Of a DNA stretch of 14,832 bases, positions 1 to 7,159 are shown in pieces (within the stretch, counting starts at the first letter, position 1; each line of letters begins with the position of its first letter). Source of the stretch: UBA724 sp964229545. GTDB taxonomy: Bacteria > Bacteroidota > Bacteroidia > Flavobacteriales > Flavobacteriaceae. Where the stretch lies: the NCBI GenBank assembly GCA_964229545.1, contig CAXRDP010000085.1:1-14832 (forward strand), written 5' to 3'. The notes under the pieces were generated by a model, which did not search any database, was not told the DNA's origin, and was given only the letters and a program-made list of their open reading frames with translations. Made by a program: the position numbers and the translations under genes.

Positions 1-278
1 AGCGCTTGGCGATGACCGTTTTTGACACGGTATCCCTTGCGGCGTTTTTTCTTAAAGACGATTACTTTGTCGTCTTTGAGGTGTTGGACCACTTTGGCTT
101 CTACAGAAGCATTGGCGATAGCGGGGGCGCCTACAGTTACGTTTTTGCCATCATCCATCAACAACACATTGTCAAAAGAAACTTTTGACCCTGCCTTGGC
201 GTCGAGGCGATGCACGTATACCTTTTGGTCTTTTGCAACTTTAAATTGCTGCCCGGCTATTTCTACGATTGCATACAT
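1..278 (-). CDS. rplU: 50S ribosomal protein L21 (bL21), 3' end outside the window
   Basis: This is a structural protein of the large ribosomal subunit. The reverse strand reads 92 residues beginning MYAIVEIAGQQFKV and containing the basic FKKKRRKGYRVKNGHRQ segment, which together are diagnostic of L21. The family is usually about 100 residues or a little longer, so the C-terminal end is cut off by the left window edge. The ATG lies at 278-276. In most bacteria rpmA (L27) follows directly, so it is expected to the left of this window, but it cannot be seen. A good Bacteroidota promoter lies about 30 nt upstream of the start, giving a short leader. The gene is divergent from the M16 peptidase gene at 436, with about 157 nt of shared non-coding DNA between them. 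Confidence 0.96.
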   Translation of the reverse strand, partial: MYAIVEIAGQQFKVAKDQKVYVHRLDAKAGSKVSFDNVLLMDDGKNVTVGAPAIANASVEAKVVQHLKDDKVIVFKKKRRKGYRVKNGHRQA

Positions 279-306
279 TGTTATAATATTTAGCGTAAAG
301 CGGGTG

Positions 307-335
307 CAAATATACAATTATTGAACCATAACAAA
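307..335 (-). promoter_or_regulatory. Bacteroidota-type promoter for rplU
   Basis: Read on the minus strand, 314-307 is TATATTTG, an exact match to the Bacteroidota -7 element TAnnTTTG. A TTTG (335-332) stands 17 nt upstream as the -33 element. The predicted transcript starts about 20-25 nt before the rplU ATG. The match is seen in the sequence; its activity is inferred from the known consensus. Confidence 0.6.
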
Positions 336-435
336 CAAGGTTTTTTATAGGGTGTAACAATTGTCTCTTTGCTTCGTTACTTATATCGAAACAATTTTGT
401 AACTTTTGCGTTCATTTTTTTAAAATTTTAAACCC

Positions 436-1749
436 ATGAAACATTTTATTTTAGGCCTACTGATGCTGGCTGGCCCTATGTTGTTTGCGCAGTCCGTTTC
501 GTATGAAGAATACGAGCTGTCGAACGGCCTTCACGTGATTTTGCATCAAGATAATACCGCCCCGGTGGTCACCACTTCGGTGATGTACCATGTGGGTGCC
601 AAAGACGAACAACCCGACCGAACTGGGTTTGCCCACTTTTTTGAGCATTTGCTATTTGAAGGCACAGAAAACATCGAAAAAGGCGCATGGTTCTCCATCG
701 TAACCGAAAATGGAGGCACCAATAACGCCAACACCACTGATGATCGTACCTACTATTACGAGGTATTTCCTTCCAACAGTTTGGAATTAGGGCTTTGGAT
801 GGAGTCGGAGCGTATGCTACACCCTGTGATCAACCAAGATGGAGTAGATACCCAAAACGAAGTGGTCAAAGAAGAAAAAAGACTGCGCGTGGACAATCAA
901 CCCTATGGAAAGTTTTTGGAAAATGTCAAAAAACATTTGTTTACCAAACACCCTTACCGCTGGACTACCATAGGCGAAATGGAGCATTTGGATGCCGCTA
1001 CCTTAGATGAGTTTTTGGCTTTTAATAAAAAATTCTATGTCCCCAACAACGCTGTTTTGGTGGTTGCTGGCGACATCGATATTCCTGCTACCAAAAAGAT
1101 GATTGAAGACTATTTTGGACCCATTCCACGTGGGGCCGATATCGATCGTAACTTGGCAAAAGAAGACCCAATCACTACGGCAATTGCCGCCAAAGCCTAT
1201 GACCCAAATATTCAAATTCCTGCAGTTGTCACCGCCTACAGAACCCCTTCATTCAAATCCAGAGATTCGCGTGTGCTCGATATGATTTCTACCTATTTGA
1301 GCGATGGGCCTAGTTCTAAACTTTACAAAAAACTGGTAGATGACAAAAAGATGGCGCTACAAACCGGTGCCTTTAACATCGCACAAGAAGACTACAGCAT
1401 GTATGTGGTCTTTGGACTGCCTCAAGGCGACAACAAACTCGGTGACTTGGTCAGCGAGATGGATGAGGAAATTGTCAAAATCCAAAACGAACTTATCTCT
1501 GACCGAGATTACCAAAAACTATTGAACAAGTTTGAAAATGGCTTTGTCAATTCCAATGCCTCTGTGGAGGGAATTGCCAATTCGTTGGCGCGCTATCATA
1601 TGCTCTATGGTGACACCAGCCTGATTAACAACGAAATCGATATCTACCGATCTATCACACGAGAAGAGATTCGAGATGTGGCCAATAAATACCTCAATCC
1701 GAATCAGCGATTGGTACTCGAATATTTACCTGAATCCAAAGAAAACTAG
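436..1749 (+). CDS. M16 family zinc metallopeptidase, catalytic subunit, exported
   Basis: This is a 437-residue M16B-type peptidase. An N-terminal signal peptide (about residues 1-19, ending MLFAQS) predicts export to the periplasm or outer envelope. The inverted zinc motif HFFEH is at residues 67-71 (His67, Glu70 catalytic, His71). The third ligand is expected at Glu146 or Glu147 in the NEVVKEEKR segment, about 76 residues further on, as in the family. Two M16 domains follow in order (about 25-175 and 185-365). The Arg/Tyr substrate-binding pair usual in the second half is absent: the aligned positions are Val301 and Leu308. The gene stops 3 nt before a second M16 gene that has this pair, so the two products probably form a heterodimer that degrades peptides. 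An imperfect -7-like element (TAACTTTTG, 400-408) precedes it, but I cannot assign a promoter firmly. No Shine-Dalgarno is visible. Confidence 0.93.
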   Translation: MKHFILGLLMLAGPMLFAQSVSYEEYELSNGLHVILHQDNTAPVVTTSVMYHVGAKDEQPDRTGFAHFFEHLLFEGTENIEKGAWFSIVTENGGTNNANTTDDRTYYYEVFPSNSLELGLWMESERMLHPVINQDGVDTQNEVVKEEKRLRVDNQPYGKFLENVKKHLFTKHPYRWTTIGEMEHLDAATLDEFLAFNKKFYVPNNAVLVVAGDIDIPATKKMIEDYFGPIPRGADIDRNLAKEDPITTAIAAKAYDPNIQIPAVVTAYRTPSFKSRDSRVLDMISTYLSDGPSSKLYKKLVDDKKMALQTGAFNIAQEDYSMYVVFGLPQGDNKLGDLVSEMDEEIVKIQNELISDRDYQKLLNKFENGFVNSNASVEGIANSLARYHMLYGDTSLINNEIDIYRSITREEIRDVANKYLNPNQRLVLEYLPESKEN

Positions 1750-1752
1750 CAA

Positions 1753-3822
1753 ATGAGAACTTTTTATATTTCTATAATAGCCTTATTTATCGGGCTATCA
1801 ACAACCGCACAAATCGACAGGAGCCAACAACCCAAACCGGGCCCTGCGCCTGTTATACAATTAGGGGAGCCTGAAAAATTTACCCTCAAAAACGGGCTGA
1901 CCGTTATGATTGTCGAAAATCACAAGCTACCACGCGTGTCGGCAAGTTTAAACATCGACAACCCTCCTATTTTTGAAGGCGAAAAAGCCGGCGTGTCTCA
2001 GCTGACGGGGGCACTTTTAGGCAAAGGCTCCACAAACCAAGACAAAGACAGCTTTAATGAAGAAGTGGATTTTATGGGGGCAAGTATAGGTTTTGGCTCA
2101 CAAAGTGCCAATGCCAGTAGTTTAAGCCGCTATTTTGGGCGCGTGTTGGAAATGATGGCCGATGCAGCGCTTCATCCAAATTTTACAGAAGAAGAGTTTG
2201 TCAAAGAACGTGACATACTGTTAGACGGGATCAAATCAAGTGAAAAAAGTGTTACCGCCGCTGCCAGACGGGTAGAAAACGTATTGGCATATGGCGTAAA
2301 TCATCCCTACGGTGAATATGTGTCTAAAGAAAGTGTAGAACGTGTCACCTTAGCTGACGTAAAGCAATTCTACGATACCTACTTCCACCCCAACAATGCC
2401 TACTTGGTTATTGTAGGCGATGTCAATCCTAAGGCTGTCAAAAAACAAGTAAAAAAGCTATTTGGAAACTGGAAATCCGGCGCTGATGTGGCTGCCAATA
2501 CGCCCATGGTTGAGAATGCCTCTGGCACGCAAATTGAATTTGTCGAGATGCCCAATGCCGTACAGACCGAGGTAACCGTCCAAAACACTGTAACACTTAA
2601 GAAAAAAGACCCTGACTATTTCCCTTTGTTGTTGGCCAACGCCATATTGGGTGGCGGTGGTGAGGCGCGTTTGTTCCTCAACCTACGCGAGGACAAAGGA
2701 TATACCTATGGTTCTTATTCTCGTATGGGTAACGACAAATACACTGACACTCGTTTTAGAGCAACTGCCAGCGTACGCAATGCCGTGGCAGACAGCTCGG
2801 TAGTAGAAATTCTCAAGGAAGTAGATCGGATTCGAACCGAACTGGTCAGTGAGGAAGAACTGAACCGTGCGAAGGCAAAATACGTTGGTAATTTTGTGCG
2901 TGCCGTAGAGCAGCCCGGAACCATTGCGGGCTATGCTTTGGAGATCGAGACCGAAGACTTGCCTAAAGATTTTTATACCAATTTTCTCTCTAGCATCAAC
3001 GCAGTAACGCAGGAGGATATCCAGCGTGTCGCCCAAAAATACTTTTTGGTCGATCAGGCACGTGTGGTGGTCACCGGAAAGGCAACCGAAGTGTTGGAAA
3101 ACTTGGAAAAAGTGAGTTTTAAAGGGCAAACATTGCCTGTCAATTACTACGACAAGTATGGCAACAGCACTGCAAGGCCCAAAGCCTTTGAACTCCCTGA
3201 AGGGGTGAGTGCAAACTCCATTTTACAAAACTACATTGACGCGATCGGAGGACAGTCTCTCATCGAAAGTATCAACAGTCTTTCTGTTGCTTACTCGGGA
3301 AATATTATGGGAAATGCCATTGAGATCAAAACCGTTTCTACACGTGCAGATGAAACTCAAGTAATTTCAATGGGCGGCAATGTGATGGCCACGGTTTTTG
3401 TGAGTGATGATGAAGCCTACATCGAACAGATGGGTAATAAAATGGATATGCCCGAAGAAATGGCAGCAGACATGCGAAATGGTTTTGATATCGTTTCTGA
3501 AATTACTCTAAAAGATAGTGAAGCCATAGAAGTTACAGGCATGGAGGATGTTGATGGAGAAAAGGCCTATGCGGTCACCCATAAAGGGGCTTCGTCTAGC
3601 TCAACCTCCTATTATAGCGTAGAAACTGGCTTAAAACTTAAAAAAGTATCTACTTCTGAGATGATGGGGCAAACCCAAACTCAGGAACAAGCTTTTGGTA
3701 GCTACAAAAGCTTTGGAGGCTTACAACTTCCCACAACATCTTCGATGCCTATGGGTCCTCAAACAATAGATGTATCCTTAGAGTCTGTTGAAATCAATGG
3801 AAAAGTTGTTCCAGCAGAGTAA
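1753..3822 (+). CDS. M16 family non-catalytic partner subunit with C-terminal extension, exported
   Basis: A 689-residue protein with a signal peptide (about 1-19, ending STTAQ) and two M16 domains at about residues 38-225 and 235-445. At the position of the zinc motif it reads QLTGA (Gln83, Gly86, Ala87), so it cannot bind catalytic zinc. It does keep the LREDKGYTYG segment with Arg312 and Tyr319, spaced seven apart like the substrate-contacting Arg/Tyr pair of active M16 enzymes. Residues from about 484 to 689 form an extra beta-rich domain that resembles the LolA/LppX-like extensions seen on Bacteroidota M16 proteins; that assignment is tentative. The start is only 3 nt after the stop of the catalytic M16 gene, indicating co-transcription and probably translational coupling. 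The pair is inferred to act together in the periplasm or at the outer membrane. A rho-independent terminator follows the stop codon. Confidence 0.9.
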   Translation: MRTFYISIIALFIGLSTTAQIDRSQQPKPGPAPVIQLGEPEKFTLKNGLTVMIVENHKLPRVSASLNIDNPPIFEGEKAGVSQLTGALLGKGSTNQDKDSFNEEVDFMGASIGFGSQSANASSLSRYFGRVLEMMADAALHPNFTEEEFVKERDILLDGIKSSEKSVTAAARRVENVLAYGVNHPYGEYVSKESVERVTLADVKQFYDTYFHPNNAYLVIVGDVNPKAVKKQVKKLFGNWKSGADVAANTPMVENASGTQIEFVEMPNAVQTEVTVQNTVTLKKKDPDYFPLLLANAILGGGGEARLFLNLREDKGYTYGSYSRMGNDKYTDTRFRATASVRNAVADSSVVEILKEVDRIRTELVSEEELNRAKAKYVGNFVRAVEQPGTIAGYALEIETEDLPKDFYTNFLSSINAVTQEDIQRVAQKYFLVDQARVVVTGKATEVLENLEKVSFKGQTLPVNYYDKYGNSTARPKAFELPEGVSANSILQNYIDAIGGQSLIESINSLSVAYSGNIMGNAIEIKTVSTRADETQVISMGGNVMATVFVSDDEAYIEQMGNKMDMPEEMAADMRNGFDIVSEITLKDSEAIEVTGMEDVDGEKAYAVTHKGASSSSTSYYSVETGLKLKKVSTSEMMGQTQTQEQAFGSYKSFGGLQLPTTSSMPMGPQTIDVSLESVEINGKVVPAE

Positions 3823-3845
3823 ATATTAATTGCTATAAAATCAGA

Positions 3846-3871
3846 AGAGCGGTTTAGGCCGCTCTTTTTTT
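3846..3871 (+). terminator. Rho-independent terminator after the M16 pair
   Basis: A 7-bp stem (AGAGCGG 3846-3852 with CCGCTCT 3859-3865) with a 6-nt loop runs into a T tract through 3871. It ends the rightward M16 transcript. The right part of the hairpin also encodes the final residues and stop of the convergent transporter gene. Read in the other direction the following T tract is weak, so it is probably a poor terminator for the transporter. Confidence 0.8.
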
Positions 3872-4753
3872 ATGGGACAAGTATACCCCGGTGAGTATCA
3901 CAACAGTGGCGAGGATTTGTAGCGATGAAATGCTTTCGTCATCGGCCAGTCCCCAAAACAGCGCTACTATAGGCAATGTATATGTGACCGCTGAGGCAAA
4001 TACTGCCGAAGAAAACTTAACAAACTGATTGAACAAATATTTGGCAATTGCACTGCCAAAAATGGCCAAAATAGCTACATAGCCAATAGAAATGTGTACT
4101 TTGGGGTCTGTAAGTACTTCTGTTTTGAAAAAGCCTGAAGGCAGCAATATCAACAGTGCCATGGGTGCCATCATTACAAAGTTTCCGAGCGTGATGGCCA
4201 TCACATCTACCAGTTTAAGGTGAATTTTGATAAAATGTATGTTGGTCGCATAGCATGAGGATGCACATAAAATCAGCAGTGCATAGCCCAAAGGAAATTC
4301 GGGATTTAGTTGTATGCCCCCAAAAATCAACCCCACAGAACCTATTAGACCCAAAGCCACGCCCCAATATTGTTTCCTCAATACGGCTACGCCAAAAAAG
4401 AGCACCCCCATAAGCAGCGTCAACAAGGGGGTTAAGGCATTTAAAATAGCCGCGATGGCTGAGTCGATATGCTGTTGTGCAAAAGCAAAAAAGAAAGCAG
4501 GGAAAAATGTCCCCACATAGGCTGTGATGGCAAGCCATTTCCATTGGTGTCTTGACAGATTGTAGAGAGACTTGTAACCAAAAGGCAGCAAACAAAGCGT
4601 AGAAATCAACAATCGCAAACTACCGAGCTGTAAAGGAGTCAAACCTTCCAACCCTCTTTTGATTAGGATATAAGAACTTCCCCATACCAAAGAAAGTATG
4701 AACAAATACAACCATTTGTTTTGCGGTAGGTGCAAATCATAAAATTTTGACAA
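3854..4753 (-). CDS. EamA-type (drug/metabolite transporter superfamily) permease
   Basis: A hydrophobic protein of about 299 residues with roughly ten membrane segments arranged as two EamA repeats (about residues 15-145 and 155-295). The first repeat opens with WGSSYILIKRGLEGLTPLQL, a typical EamA signature. These inner-membrane carriers export amino acids, metabolites or drugs; the substrate cannot be told from the sequence. The start is uncertain. The frame has no ATG before the first membrane segment; the candidates are TTG at 4753 (taken here) and TTG at 4735, and an in-frame stop lies at 4762-4760. The ATG at 4740-4738 is in another frame. The gene converges with the M16 pair, whose terminator overlaps its last codons, and diverges from the metal-binding lipoprotein gene. 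No functional link to either neighbour is evident. Confidence 0.88.
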   Translation of the reverse strand: MSKFYDLHLPQNKWLYLFILSLVWGSSYILIKRGLEGLTPLQLGSLRLLISTLCLLPFGYKSLYNLSRHQWKWLAITAYVGTFFPAFFFAFAQQHIDSAIAAILNALTPLLTLLMGVLFFGVAVLRKQYWGVALGLIGSVGLIFGGIQLNPEFPLGYALLILCASSCYATNIHFIKIHLKLVDVMAITLGNFVMMAPMALLILLPSGFFKTEVLTDPKVHISIGYVAILAIFGSAIAKYLFNQFVKFSSAVFASAVTYTLPIVALFWGLADDESISSLQILATVVILTGVYLSHKKRAA

Positions 4754-4790
4754 AGGTGGCTATTTTCAGCCAACTCACAGCAATTATCCC

Positions 4791-4798
4791 TAAATTTG
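4791..4798 (+). promoter_or_regulatory. Probable -7 promoter element of the HMA lipoprotein gene
   Basis: TAAATTTG matches the Bacteroidota -7 consensus TAnnTTTG exactly and sits 17 nt before the chosen ATG at 4816, predicting a very short leader. No clear TTG occurs at the right distance upstream; only a TTTTC at 4763-4767 is near it. The element also supports the 4816 start over the upstream in-frame start at 4747, which would lie before the promoter. Confidence 0.45.
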
Positions 4799-4815
4799 AA
4801 CTAAAATATAATCAT

Positions 4816-5298
4816 ATGAAATCTTCAATTCTTGTACTTGTTCTTTCATTGTTTACATTCGCATGTACCCAACAGCCCAAGCCTGAAATCAAAGTGGTTG
4901 AAGCCAAAAACGAGGTAAGTATGGTTTCTGAAAACCTGGCAGTAGCTTCGTTTTCCATATCCGGAATGACCTGTAAAATGGGTTGTGCAGCCACCATCGA
5001 AAAAAACCTAAACAAACTGGACGGCGTCCAAAAGGCAGAAGTTGACTTCGAAACAGAAATGGCAATGGTTCATTATGACCCCAATATCGTTGGAGAAGAA
5101 GGTCTTACAGAAGCCGTAGCACAGACTGGTTCTTCTTATAAAGTGTCGGGTTTTACTATGGCCGACAATGAGAAAAAAGCCTGTTGTAAAGAAGGTAAGA
5201 AATCATGCAGTTCTGATGAAAAAAAAGCCTGTTGCATGAAAGACAAAAAAGCTTGCTGCCAAAAAGATATGGGTGAAAAGTGCATGAAAAAAGCCTAA
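4816..5298 (+). CDS. Heavy-metal-associated (HMA) domain lipoprotein with Cys-rich tail
   Basis: A protein of 160 residues. The ATG at 4816 gives a clean lipoprotein signal (MKSSILVLVLSLFTFAC, lipobox cysteine at 17); an upstream in-frame start at 4747 would add 23 residues and spoil it. A short linker leads to an HMA-like fold at about residues 43-110, with metal site GMTCKMGCA. Its cysteines are spaced CxxxC, not the CxxC of classical copper chaperones. The tail (about 115-160) is Lys-rich with eight cysteines, including three KKACC repeats, so it could bind several soft-metal ions. It is probably anchored in the outer membrane or facing the periplasm and may bind or buffer copper or a similar metal; this is inference. 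The frame has its own -7 element and no metal ATPase or regulator nearby. Its stop overlaps that of convergent gldD. Similar HMA proteins with Cys/Lys-rich tails are, to my knowledge, common in Flavobacteriia. Confidence 0.85.
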   Translation: MKSSILVLVLSLFTFACTQQPKPEIKVVEAKNEVSMVSENLAVASFSISGMTCKMGCAATIEKNLNKLDGVQKAEVDFETEMAMVHYDPNIVGEEGLTEAVAQTGSSYKVSGFTMADNEKKACCKEGKKSCSSDEKKACCMKDKKACCQKDMGEKCMKKA

Positions 5299-5834
5299 CG
5301 CCAGCGCAAGCCCTCGGTTAGTTTTCTCAAATCTTTTTTCACATATTGAATGGCCGGATAGAGCGAGTCGTAGTTGGGTTCGCTTTTAAAAAACAACACC
5401 CCTGTTAGAAAGTGCTTGTCTTGATCTGTAGCTACAAAGTGCAGGTTGGAAGGCGCATCTCCTTGAAGTTCAAAAAAGCGTCCGTAAACCTTACTGCCCG
5501 TATTTTGATAACTGCTCTCGTTTATACGCACATCGCTTTTGCTGTGTTCCATCAAACGGGTTTGGACATCAGTCCACAAATCTGAATAATTGTGTTGCTC
5601 CAAATCAAAGTAGCTCATATAGACCCGTGCGTTCATTTGGGGATAATCGACATTGAAAAAACAATTCTCTTGCGAATCTATATTGGTTTGAACATTGCGC
5701 GGAAACTCAAACGGACAAGATGATGACCAAGTGGTATAGCTTGGTTCGGGATAGGTTAAGGCCAACATGCCTTTTGGCTTGGGCAAAGGACTTTGGCAGG
5801 AAACCAAAAACAGTAAAAAAAGTAGCATTCTCAC
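5295..5834 (-). CDS. gldD: Gliding motility lipoprotein GldD
   Basis: A 179-residue lipoprotein of the Flavobacteriia gliding machinery; GldD is required for gliding in Flavobacterium johnsoniae, though its biochemical role is not settled. The very short signal peptide ends in lipobox LVSC (Cys13). The family-typical PKPKG followed by L-x-YPEPSY comes directly after it, then two cysteines (CPFEF and NCFFNVDYP), KVYGRFFEL, and the conserved end HFLTGVLFF with PNYDSLYPAIQYVKKDLR. The length fits the family (about 180-190). The start taken is GTG at 5834, overlapping the gldE stop as GTGA; ATG at 5828 is an equally good start and only shortens the signal by two residues. It is the last gene of the mutY-ssb-gldE-gldD run. 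Its stop codon overlaps that of the convergent HMA lipoprotein gene by 4 nt, with no terminator between. Confidence 0.93.
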   Translation of the reverse strand: MRMLLFLLFLVSCQSPLPKPKGMLALTYPEPSYTTWSSSCPFEFPRNVQTNIDSQENCFFNVDYPQMNARVYMSYFDLEQHNYSDLWTDVQTRLMEHSKSDVRINESSYQNTGSKVYGRFFELQGDAPSNLHFVATDQDKHFLTGVLFFKSEPNYDSLYPAIQYVKKDLRKLTEGLRWR

Positions 5835-7159
5835 TGTTTTGTTTTTGTAACCTTAAGCTGTTTGATGCGTTTTCGATCTATGGCCTCTACAACAAATCTA
5901 TGGTTGTTAAAAATGAATTTAGCCCCCACACGAGGAAAATATCCCAGTTGCTCGAGAACAAATCCAGCCAAAGTTTCTGATTCCCCCTTGGCCTCCTCAA
6001 ACGCTTCTGCTTGTTCAATGTTTAAAATTCTGTAGAAGTCCTTCAAATAGGTTTTACCTTCCAAGACAAAGCTTGATTCGTCTATTTTAGAATACATCAG
6101 GTCATCGTCATCAAACTCATCGCTGATTTCGCCGACAATTTCTTCAATGATATCTTCTAAGGATATAATTCCTGAGGTACCTCCATATTCGTCAACAACC
6201 ACGGCAAGGTGAATGCGTTTCGCCTGAAACTCCTTGAGTAAGTCGTCCAATTTTTTGTTCTCAGGCACAAAATAAGGGGGCCTTACCAGTGTGAGCCAGT
6301 CGAAATCATCCTTATGGATATGGGGCAACAAATCCTTGACATATAACACCCCAGTCACCTGGTCGATATGCTCCTCATAAACAGGAACACGAGAATACCC
6401 CATATCCATAACTTGGGACAACACTTCTACAAAGGTTGCCTGTTCTTTAAGCGCAAAAACATCAATACGCGGGCGCATCACCTGTTTGGTGTCCAAAGCA
6501 CCAAAGCTCACAATTCCCTGAAGGAGTTTTTGTTCTTCTTGAGTGGTTTCAGAGTCATCGGTCATTTCAAGAGCTTGGGACAATTGATCGACAGAAAGGT
6601 CGGTGGTGGTTTTGTTGAGTTTCTTTTGAATGAAAAAAGTGAGTTTGCTTAGCGGGACGGAAAGTAGAAACAACAGGTATCTGTCGACAACATACAAAGG
6701 AAGGGTCATCTTTAAGGAAAATGATTCTGAGTTTCGATTGGCGTATATTTTGGGGATGATTTCACCAAAAGTCAAAATAAATGCAGAAATCACCGCTATC
6801 TCAATAAGCGTTTGTAGCCATTCATAAGGAATTGACTGAAAAAGTACAGAATCCATCGAGGCAAACAAAAGGACAATGGAGATGTTAATTAGGTTGTTGA
6901 CTACCAAAATGGTCGCAAGTAGTCTTTTGGGATCGTTTCTAAGCTTGGCCATTAGGCGCTTGATACGGTCGGGATCCTGCATGGCGGCTTTGAGTGTGGC
7001 GTTGGGTAAAGAGAAAAAAGCAACCTCTGCACCCGAAACCAAAGCGGAAGCCAACAACAATGCCAGTAAAAGAGAAAAGCGTATGATGATTTCCACGTCT
7101 ACACCTCCCGTGACATCCAAATAACCAAATACCAATGCGCTAAAAAAAAGTGCTTTCAA
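5831..7159 (-). CDS. gldE: Gliding motility-associated protein GldE (CNNM/CorC-type membrane protein)
   Basis: A membrane protein of about 442 residues built as an N-terminal DUF21/CNNM transmembrane domain (about 25-190, with SGAEVAFFSL and FGEIIPKIYANR), a CBS pair (about 225-340, with MRPRIDVFAL, YSRVPVYEE and VVDEYGGTSGIISLEDIIEE), and a C-terminal CorC/HlyC domain (about 355-430). The fold is shared with magnesium/cobalt efflux proteins. The position next to gldD and the Flavobacteriia gene order identify it as GldE, which supports GldD in gliding. The start is unusual. The frame opens with TTG at 7159, abutting the ssb stop (TAATTG), with no ATG before the membrane domain; other possible starts are TTG at 7135 and 7120 and GTG at 7096. 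Translation is probably coupled to ssb. The stop overlaps the gldD GTG. Confidence 0.92.
   Translation of the reverse strand: MKALFFSALVFGYLDVTGGVDVEIIIRFSLLLALLLASALVSGAEVAFFSLPNATLKAAMQDPDRIKRLMAKLRNDPKRLLATILVVNNLINISIVLLFASMDSVLFQSIPYEWLQTLIEIAVISAFILTFGEIIPKIYANRNSESFSLKMTLPLYVVDRYLLFLLSVPLSKLTFFIQKKLNKTTTDLSVDQLSQALEMTDDSETTQEEQKLLQGIVSFGALDTKQVMRPRIDVFALKEQATFVEVLSQVMDMGYSRVPVYEEHIDQVTGVLYVKDLLPHIHKDDFDWLTLVRPPYFVPENKKLDDLLKEFQAKRIHLAVVVDEYGGTSGIISLEDIIEEIVGEISDEFDDDDLMYSKIDESSFVLEGKTYLKDFYRILNIEQAEAFEEAKGESETLAGFVLEQLGYFPRVGAKFIFNNHRFVVEAIDRKRIKQLKVTKTKQ

Noticed and set aside
400..408. TAACTTTTG as a promoter for the first M16 gene
   Set aside because: The spacer is one base too long for TAnnTTTG and no TTG lies at the right distance upstream, so it is mentioned with the gene but not called as a promoter.
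2683..3129. 148-residue minus-strand open frame inside the second M16 gene
   Set aside because: It lies fully antisense to a well-supported conserved gene and has no recognisable domain or start signal.
4215..4595. 126-residue minus-strand open frame inside the transporter gene
   Set aside because: Another frame of the same strand as a clear EamA transporter; Cys/Trp-rich composition typical of an out-of-frame reading.
5166..5290. Lys-Cys-rich tail of the HMA lipoprotein as a tandem DNA repeat
   Set aside because: The AAAAAAGCCTGTTG-like units are short and diverged; the periodicity is better explained by the protein's KKACC motif.
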